This document shows positions 6,929-11,662 of a stretch of 11,662 nucleotides of DNA, piece by piece. Positions within the stretch are counted from its first letter, which is position 1, and the number at the start of each line of letters is the position of its first letter. This DNA is from Verrucomicrobiia bacterium (GTDB lineage: Bacteria; Verrucomicrobiota; Verrucomicrobiia; Opitutales; Opitutaceae). The notes beneath the pieces were generated by a model. It was not told where the DNA came from. It made no database searches and saw nothing but the letters and a program-made list of their open reading frames with translations. A program made the translations under genes and the position numbers. The stretch covers positions 1 to 11,662 of the forward strand of contig JAUHWE010000079.1 in NCBI GenBank assembly GCA_030424825.1, given 5' to 3'.

Positions 6929-8932
6929 CTACTTGCCCGTGAGGTCGTAAATCTCGACAAGGGCAATTCCCGTAGCGCTATTCACGCCAGAGATTATTGC
7001 GGTGTACAGTCCCGGTTCCAACCATACGAACATTGCGCTATCACCGCTTCCCTCAGCCAGTTCGAAAGCCCCAGCGGAATCCATGAATGCTTCGAGTTGC
7101 GCCCGTTCTGGATGCAGATCCCAATCGTCATTCGACTCGATCACAGAAGCACCGCGATACAAACTGAGCGTAGGATCAGACAACGCATTTACGACACCTT
7201 GCGAAATGAGGCCCGTTCCGACGGCCCTTATTAGTAGCCTTTTCGGCAAGTTGCCCTCAATGAAGAATCCCGCAATCAAGACTTCGTCTCCTGTACCCAC
7301 CGGTCCGCGCATCGACACATTCGAAAGCACCGATGTAGACTCTCCCTCATCCGCGTTATAAACCTCCACGAGCGCGATACCGGGATCTCCGCCCGCGTTG
7401 GAAACAATAGCGGTGTAGACCGCTCCGCTTTCCAAAGTCAGCAGATCCGCACTATCGGTAGAACCCGTCTCCAAAGAAAACGCTCCTACCCTCGCCATTT
7501 CCTGGGGAAGAATCCCAGCGGAGGCACTCTGTCCCCAGTCATTGTTTTCCCCGATTTCCCCTTCTAACCAGTGGTGGAAATTCAATTGTGGATCCTCAAG
7601 GTAATCGGTAACGCCCTGCGAAAGTAGCCCCGGGCCTACGGCTCGGACCAGCAAACTTTTCTCCCCGGTTCCTCCAATGGCAAATCCGGCAATGATATCC
7701 GCTTCCCCTCCCGATGGTGTCCCACGCAAAGCGATGTTGTACAGTCTTTCCTTGTTGGCAACAGGAGGTGAATAGCCTTCTAGACTACCTCGTCCGGCAG
7801 ATCCACTATGAAACTTCGGCCAAACTGAATTCGACAATCGGGCCGCATTCGAATAAGCGTAAAGCTTACCGTCATTGTTTCCAAAATACAGCACGCCATC
7901 GGGACTCAAAGCTACAGATGAATCGATAATTCCTGAAAAGGCCATTTGCTGCAGAACAGTTCCATCCCCAGACAGCAGATTTAAGTAGCTTAGGTTGTCG
8001 TTGATGAACGAGCTAACATAGATTCTCCCAATCTCATCGACAACTGCGGAAGTATAGTAATTCGCCCCAATTTGGGTCTGCCAGACCAGCTCGCCATTTG
8101 TATCCAGAGAATAGAGAAATCCGTCTTGTGAGGAAATCAGAACATTACCATCAATGCTGAGTGTGGGAGAAGCCTCCACAATGCCTCCTGTTTCGTACTT
8201 CCATAATACCGAGCCATTAGACGTATCCAGAGAGTACACGTAGTGGTTGTTGCATCCGAAATACAGCGCCCCACTCCCGTCTAGCATGCAACTGGAAGTT
8301 ATTTGCGTTTCTCTCCCAAGCGCTCCGATTTCGGTAGGGACTTCAAAGCTCCACAATTCTGCTCCCGAGATCCGATCGAATGCGTATACTTTCCCATCGC
8401 TCGACGCTACAAAAAGGTTTCCGGCAGGGCCGATCGCGACCGAAGAGTCTAGCTCACCCTCTACAAAAACATCCCAAAGCAAGTTACCGCTGGAATTCAA
8501 AGCGTAAAGAAACCCATCACTTCCACCAAAATAGATTTTGCCATCGTTGGCAACTGCAGGGGAAGAGAAAATAAGGCTGCCCGTATCATAGGTCCACAAG
8601 ACAGATCCACTGCCCGCAGCGACCGCATAGAGCTTATTGTCCCAAGACCCTATGTAGACAACCGATTCGTCAGGACTAAGCGATGCACTGGATTCAACCC
8701 AGTCCCCAGTCAGGACTGACCATCGTTCATTTCCGTCCTTGTCCATCGAATACACTTTCCCATCGATCGACCCGAAATACACATTGCCTGAACTATCTAT
8801 GGTCGGAGAACTGAAAATGGCATCCCCCGTTTGAAAGGCCCATAATTGATTTTCAATTTCAGCACGACAAAAAATCGCAACCAATAATGGCACACCAATA
8901 CTAACGACAGTTTTTAGGGCAGGGGAATTCAT
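6929..8932 (-). CDS. Exported PQQ-type beta-propeller protein with duplicated C-terminal module
   Basis: The 667-residue product begins with a signal peptide (hydrophobic VVSIGVPLLVAIFCRA, likely cleaved near residue 24). Residues ~28-390 hold eight PQQ/YWTD-like repeats, each of the form LW-x(n)-SS-[PAS]-x-D-G-x-[VIL]-Y-[FV]-GS-x-DGK-[VL]-Y-[AS], giving a probable eight-bladed propeller. None of the residues for PQQ-dependent dehydrogenase catalysis is visible, so it is more likely a BamB-like or binding propeller than an enzyme. Residues ~397-530 and ~535-667 are two related modules (see the repeat entry). I chose the ATG at 8932, which starts right before the signal peptide and leaves a 13-bp gap after the kinase stop; a TTG at 8983 would put 17 residues before it and overlap the kinase gene. 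No Shine-Dalgarno is clear. It is probably periplasmic or surface located; ligand unknown. Confidence 0.82.
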   Translation of the reverse strand: MNSPALKTVVSIGVPLLVAIFCRAEIENQLWAFQTGDAIFSSPTIDSSGNVYFGSIDGKVYSMDKDGNERWSVLTGDWVESSASLSPDESVVYIGSWDNKLYAVAAGSGSVLWTYDTGSLIFSSPAVANDGKIYFGGSDGFLYALNSSGNLLWDVFVEGELDSSVAIGPAGNLFVASSDGKVYAFDRISGAELWSFEVPTEIGALGRETQITSSCMLDGSGALYFGCNNHYVYSLDTSNGSVLWKYETGGIVEASPTLSIDGNVLISSQDGFLYSLDTNGELVWQTQIGANYYTSAVVDEIGRIYVSSFINDNLSYLNLLSGDGTVLQQMAFSGIIDSSVALSPDGVLYFGNNDGKLYAYSNAARLSNSVWPKFHSGSAGRGSLEGYSPPVANKERLYNIALRGTPSGGEADIIAGFAIGGTGEKSLLVRAVGPGLLSQGVTDYLEDPQLNFHHWLEGEIGENNDWGQSASAGILPQEMARVGAFSLETGSTDSADLLTLESGAVYTAIVSNAGGDPGIALVEVYNADEGESTSVLSNVSMRGPVGTGDEVLIAGFFIEGNLPKRLLIRAVGTGLISQGVVNALSDPTLSLYRGASVIESNDDWDLHPERAQLEAFMDSAGAFELAEGSGDSAMFVWLEPGLYTAIISGVNSATGIALVEIYDLTGK
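6932..7744 (-). repeat. Tandem protein-level duplication of a ~135-residue module
   Basis: The C-terminal half of the propeller protein contains two copies of one module, about 139 residues apart. Copy 1 runs from YNIALRG (~398) and copy 2 from NVSMRG (~538). Both then have a short GG/GTGD turn, IIAGFAIGG or LIAGFFIEG, LLVRAVGPGLLSQGV or LLIRAVGTGLISQGV, a DP-x-L strand, NDDW or NNDW, a GAF segment, a TAI strand and a final GIALVE(V/I)Y. The similarity is evident in protein, not obviously in DNA, so the duplication is old. I associate this module with exported Verrucomicrobiota proteins; its function is unknown to me. Confidence 0.85.
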
Positions 8933-8945
8933 CCATTGTGTAGTT

Positions 8946-10337
8946 CTAGTTAGCAACCTGCCAACCTTGGGCCACAGGTACAATCAGTTTAATTTCACTT
9001 CCCGAAGAGGAAGAGCGAGTTAATTCCAATTCCGCGCCCAAGTGCCTTGCCAATTGCTGGCTGATGGCGAGTCCAATTCCTGCTCCAGCCGCTTTACTGC
9101 TTTGCACTGGCGCGAATAGATGGCTCCTCGCCGCTTCGGAGAACCCAGGTCCTGTATCAATTATCGTGAATACAATCCTCGCTTCCTGGGATTCAATTCG
9201 CGTTTCAACCTCCCCTCCTTTCGAAACCGCATCAATGGCGTTGTCCAGTAAATTGGAAAGGATCAGTTTGGCGATGTTGGCATCACGAGCGGACAACTCC
9301 ACTCCGGCTTCGCTCCTGACACCAAAATCCAGTTCCTTTTCCCGGGCCTTGGGTTCGAATTTATTTTTCAGGTACAGGACGATCTCCTCTCCTGAGAGCG
9401 TCTCCATTTCGTCAATGTCCTCATTCTTTAGCACATCAACGACCTCGTTTATCATTGCCTGCATACGGCCAGTCGCCCTTTTGGCATCCGCCCAATCGTC
9501 CTCTTCCAGATTCCTCCCCTCAGAACTCAAATGCTCTCGGATCCCGGCAAGCGGATTCTTTAGCCCGTGTATCAAGTGTGAAGCGACCGCTCCTATCGCC
9601 GAGGTCTTCGCGACCATTGCAAGCTCCGCGTTCGCCTTAGCCAACCTCACTGCTCGTTCAGCCACTTCTTTGTTTGCTCTTCGCAATCTCCAAAAAGACC
9701 ATAGGAAAACCGCTGAAACCAGTAGTGTGCCGCCCGCAAACGCCAACGACGCTTGTCGTGTCAGATTCTTGTCGATTATACTCAATTCGTCCCGAACCTG
9801 ATAGCCATCCATAAAATAGCGGGCCATGTAATCAACCCGGGCGCCATCACTACTAAGAATGGGAACGTTCAATTCAATCTCCGGTTGTCGGGTCGATTCA
9901 GAATCCTCATCACTCCCACGAGGCCAAAATACTCCCCACGGCGATGCGTTCTGCATTCGCTCGACTGAATCCGGACTCAAATCCGATCCATCAATTTCAA
10001 CTGGGACCCCCGCCAGAAATCTGCCTTCCCCATCAAAAACCTGGACACCCAGCGCCCCTTCAACTTCCTGAGCCGACATGATCGAGAAGATGATGGTGTC
10101 CTCAAAATCAAGTATCCCGAGCAAATCGTCCGCTACACCCTGATCGACATGAAACTTCGATATTGGACCCCAAATATCCGCATACCGCTGTATTACTTTG
10201 CCCCTGAGATCCTTGCGCATTTGCAGGCTGGAAATGCCCACGATACCACCAAAGATCAAGACCACCATTCCTAGGGCCGCGAACGGTACCAAGAACGGTC
10301 CTCGAATGTGTGAACGAGTGCCATTTTGATCAGTCAT
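8946..10337 (-). CDS. Membrane sensor histidine kinase
   Basis: A two-component sensor of 463 residues. One transmembrane helix spans ~13-37 and a second ~192-215, enclosing a ~150-residue periplasmic sensor of no type I recognise. After TM2 comes a charged, probably coiled-coil linker (no HAMP consensus), then the H-box with phosphoacceptor His257 in HLIHGLKNPLAGI, the N-box SNLLDNAIDAV (Asn366), the G1 box IIDTGPGFSE (Asp394), and GAGIGLAISQQLARHLGAEL, followed by GSEIKLIVP. This is a complete HisKA/HATPase_c pair. A TTG at 10355 would add 6 residues; the ATG at 10337 is preferred but neither has a well-spaced ribosome site. No response regulator is in the window; it may be upstream of the right edge or elsewhere. 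The gene lies between the OMP gene (36 bp) and the propeller gene (13 bp), hinting that it senses envelope state. Confidence 0.93.
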   Translation of the reverse strand: MTDQNGTRSHIRGPFLVPFAALGMVVLIFGGIVGISSLQMRKDLRGKVIQRYADIWGPISKFHVDQGVADDLLGILDFEDTIIFSIMSAQEVEGALGVQVFDGEGRFLAGVPVEIDGSDLSPDSVERMQNASPWGVFWPRGSDEDSESTRQPEIELNVPILSSDGARVDYMARYFMDGYQVRDELSIIDKNLTRQASLAFAGGTLLVSAVFLWSFWRLRRANKEVAERAVRLAKANAELAMVAKTSAIGAVASHLIHGLKNPLAGIREHLSSEGRNLEEDDWADAKRATGRMQAMINEVVDVLKNEDIDEMETLSGEEIVLYLKNKFEPKAREKELDFGVRSEAGVELSARDANIAKLILSNLLDNAIDAVSKGGEVETRIESQEARIVFTIIDTGPGFSEAARSHLFAPVQSSKAAGAGIGLAISQQLARHLGAELELTRSSSSGSEIKLIVPVAQGWQVAN

Positions 10338-10373
10338 TTTATCGCGAGGGGCCAACCTCTTTATCGACTAGCT

Positions 10374-11462
10374 CTATTTCAATCTTAGTCCTAGCATAAC
10401 ACTATTCGCTTCGTAGCTAAAATAGGTTTCATTGGAATCGGATTCATCGCGACTCAGATTCAGGAAGAGCCCCCAAGAATCGCTTAGTTCTCTCTCCAAA
10501 TCAACCGTCCATATCCACTCGTCAGAGGTCCTCAGGGACCCGTCGTCCACCGTTTGCCGCAAGTAGTCGCGCTCGGCAAAGCCAAAATCTAACCGTATAT
10601 CCCATTTTTCTCCTCCCCCTGACCATTCTAAGCCATATTTAAGACTATCGCGGTCATAGTAGCCAAAATGGCGATCTCGGCGGGCTTCAAAGTCGATCCC
10701 GAGTTCTAACTCGCCTTTCAGTCCAAGGAAACCGAGGGGCCGTTCGTAGGTCAGCTCTAATCCCGCTTGGTCCTCGCCCAGTACGACCGAATCAACCCTA
10801 GAACCCGAGACGGTCCGCGCGGGTCGATCCGTATAGTCACGGACATGCCCATTGGCGGTTAAGAGCACCTTCGCGCTTTCACCCAGCAAGTAGTCCAGCT
10901 CCAGTTCCCAATCGATTGTTTCATAGTCGTTCTTCGGGTTTTTGAAGTACATCCGTGATGCCCCCAAAGTCGCTTGGTACTCGAACTGCCAAAAAAAGGC
11001 CTTCCAATCGACATACAACTTTGGCTCCTGCCCGGTCAGGGTAATCTGATTGGGATCCAAAATATCGAAGGTCGCGTCGAACGCTTGCTTGAAGTAGACG
11101 TATTGCAAGCCGCCTGAAATGCGGCCATCAACCGTGACGTACTGTCCATATTCCGTCAGAAACAGGCCAAAGGTTTCGTCTGGCAGATCATGCCCCTTCG
11201 TGAAATGGCGATTGTCGAGGAGCGCCATCGCAGTCCACTCCGAACCCAATTCAATAAACTCGTGTGTCGTGATTCCCTCAACGCCGACATAGGCAAATGG
11301 CGAGTCAACAGGAGCGATCTCACTGAATAGGACGTTTTCCTTATAGCCCACCCCGGCGCTCGCGGACCACTCTCCAACGCCCACTTTAAAGGAATCTTCT
11401 GTTCCCTCTCCCCAAGCTGTGGCGGCAAAAACGCCAAGCAGCGATATCATCAACACCCTCAT
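10374..11462 (-). CDS. Probable outer-membrane beta-barrel protein
   Basis: The 362-residue product has a signal peptide of about 18 residues (MRVLMISLLGVFAATAWG, then EG). The rest has alternating hydrophobic-polar strands of about 8-10 residues rich in Tyr, Trp, Phe, Gly and Asp, with turns of D, N and G: for example WSASAGVGYKENVLF, KVLLTANGHVRDYTD, KWDIRLDFGFAERDYL. It ends with a final amphipathic strand (NSVMLGLRLK), as in many beta-barrels, although the terminal residue is Lys rather than Phe or Trp. No Cys is seen. It is not a TonB receptor (no plug), a trimeric porin I recognise or an autotransporter. I cannot name a family; function could be transport, anchoring or structure. The ATG at 11462 lacks a Shine-Dalgarno and has a TAGAAT (-10-like) 7 bp upstream. 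Confidence 0.72.
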   Translation of the reverse strand: MRVLMISLLGVFAATAWGEGTEDSFKVGVGEWSASAGVGYKENVLFSEIAPVDSPFAYVGVEGITTHEFIELGSEWTAMALLDNRHFTKGHDLPDETFGLFLTEYGQYVTVDGRISGGLQYVYFKQAFDATFDILDPNQITLTGQEPKLYVDWKAFFWQFEYQATLGASRMYFKNPKNDYETIDWELELDYLLGESAKVLLTANGHVRDYTDRPARTVSGSRVDSVVLGEDQAGLELTYERPLGFLGLKGELELGIDFEARRDRHFGYYDRDSLKYGLEWSGGGEKWDIRLDFGFAERDYLRQTVDDGSLRTSDEWIWTVDLERELSDSWGLFLNLSRDESDSNETYFSYEANSVMLGLRLK

Positions 11463-11468
11463 ATCATT

Positions 11469-11474
11469 ATTCTA
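11469..11474 (-). promoter_or_regulatory. Possible -10 element just upstream of the OMP gene
   Basis: On the minus strand TAGAAT stands 6 nt before the OMP ATG in an AT-rich stretch (TATTTAGAATAATGAT). If used, the transcript would start at or next to the ATG, giving a leaderless message. No good -35 element is visible 16-18 bp upstream, so this is only a suggestion. Confidence 0.2.
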
Positions 11475-11534
11475 AATACATACACAGAAAGCGAGCCGCA
11501 TGGAATCTTCCGCACGACCCGCCCCTGGCTGATC

Positions 11535-11570
11535 AAAAAATGCGCTTACGCCTCAACCATCGGTCGCGGC
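11535..11570 (-). terminator. Possible intrinsic terminator at the end of the right-edge gene
   Basis: On the minus strand a hairpin at 11570-11550 pairs GCCGCGACC with GGTTGAGGC (one G-A mismatch, one G-T wobble, loop GAT). It is followed after 9 nt by six T (11540-11535). The gap before the T-run is longer than ideal. If real it separates the right-edge gene from the OMP-kinase-propeller array and so makes the OMP gene the first of its operon. Confidence 0.3.
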
Positions 11571-11662
11571 ATCATCTTCTCGATTCGCACGGCGCTTTTT
11601 CGCAATTTCTCTACGAGCGTCTTTGATTTCCTGGAGCCGATCGGAGAACTGTTCGCGGACAT
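11553..11662 (-). CDS. C-terminal tail of an unidentified charged protein (5' end beyond window)
   Basis: One minus-strand frame runs from the right edge to a TGA at 11553-11555 and encodes VREQFSDRLQEIKDARREI, then AKKRRANREDDAATDG. This is highly charged, helix-forming and typical of the C-terminal tail of a soluble or coiled-coil protein. The other two minus frames either stop early or start by coincidence at the edge. The plus-strand reading of the same DNA has no normal start codon. Too little is present to name a family. The stop is 90 bp upstream of the OMP start on the same strand. Confidence 0.5.
   Translation of the reverse strand, partial: VREQFSDRLQEIKDARREIAKKRRANREDDAATDG

Noticed and set aside
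6929..8932. PQQ-dependent alcohol or glucose dehydrogenase
   Set aside because: Repeats are propeller-like but the catalytic Asp/Glu/Asn set, the disulfide ring and haem-binding CxxCH are not seen, and the length is taken up by unrelated C-terminal modules.
9064..9801. 245-codon plus-strand ORF opposite the histidine kinase
   Set aside because: Ser/Ala/Leu-rich low-complexity translation, exactly what the antisense of the kinase frame gives; no motif seen.
11463..11662. Open plus-strand frame reading LIKKCAYASTIGRGIIFSI and onward at the right edge
   Set aside because: It has no ATG, GTG or TTG start in the frame, and its F/S/L-rich composition is the expected antisense of the charged minus-strand tail.
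11547..11662. Minus-strand ATG exactly at the right edge opening 38 codons
   Set aside because: Coincides with the window boundary and overlaps, in another frame, the better charged C-terminal tail; no ribosome site can be judged.

Overview
The window is about 50% G+C and gene-dense, with no RNA gene, CRISPR array, insertion sequence or prophage that I can see. The best guess for the host is a marine-type member of the Verrucomicrobiota, class Opitutae. The main pointer is the duplicated C-terminal module of the PQQ-propeller protein (RG-x-VGTGD-x-VLIAGF, then LLIRAVG, then NDDW), a style I associate with verrucomicrobial and planctomycetal exported proteins. Lack of Shine-Dalgarno sites before most genes does not contradict this. 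The placement is inference from protein style, not from a marker gene.

Layout. Positions 1-2655 (minus) hold the N-terminal 885 codons of a RapA-type RNA polymerase recycling ATPase, cut by the left edge. A 452-bp divergent spacer (2656-3107) separates it from a plus-strand pair: an HDOD-domain protein (3108-3977) whose stop overlaps the start of a soluble Si-specific transhydrogenase, sthA (3974-5431). About 100 bp further on lies a small CxxC protein of the Rdx/SelW-like family (5533-5823). It converges, with 16 bp between stops, on a long minus-strand array read from right to left: an outer-membrane beta-barrel-like protein (11462-10374), a membrane sensor histidine kinase (10337-8946), a secreted eight-repeat PQQ-type beta-propeller with a duplicated C-terminal module (8932-6929), an RluA-family pseudouridine synthase (6895-6236) and an Spx/ArsC-family thioredoxin-fold protein (6196-5840). 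The 3' end of one more minus-strand gene lies at the right edge.

How the genes may work together. The OMP, kinase and propeller genes are 36 and 13 bp apart and probably co-transcribed. They look like an envelope sensing or surface module, though no response regulator is present. The RluA and Spx-like genes may be carried as housekeeping passengers on the same transcript. The middle of the window groups three redox proteins: SthA (NADPH/NADH balance), the Rdx protein and the Spx/ArsC-like protein, both with CxxC. The HDOD-sthA overlap implies that a signalling-type protein and a redox-balance enzyme are made together. No obviously new defence or mobile system is visible; the most interesting points are the HDOD-sthA coupling, the OMP-kinase-propeller unit and a full-architecture RapA in what looks like a non-proteobacterium.
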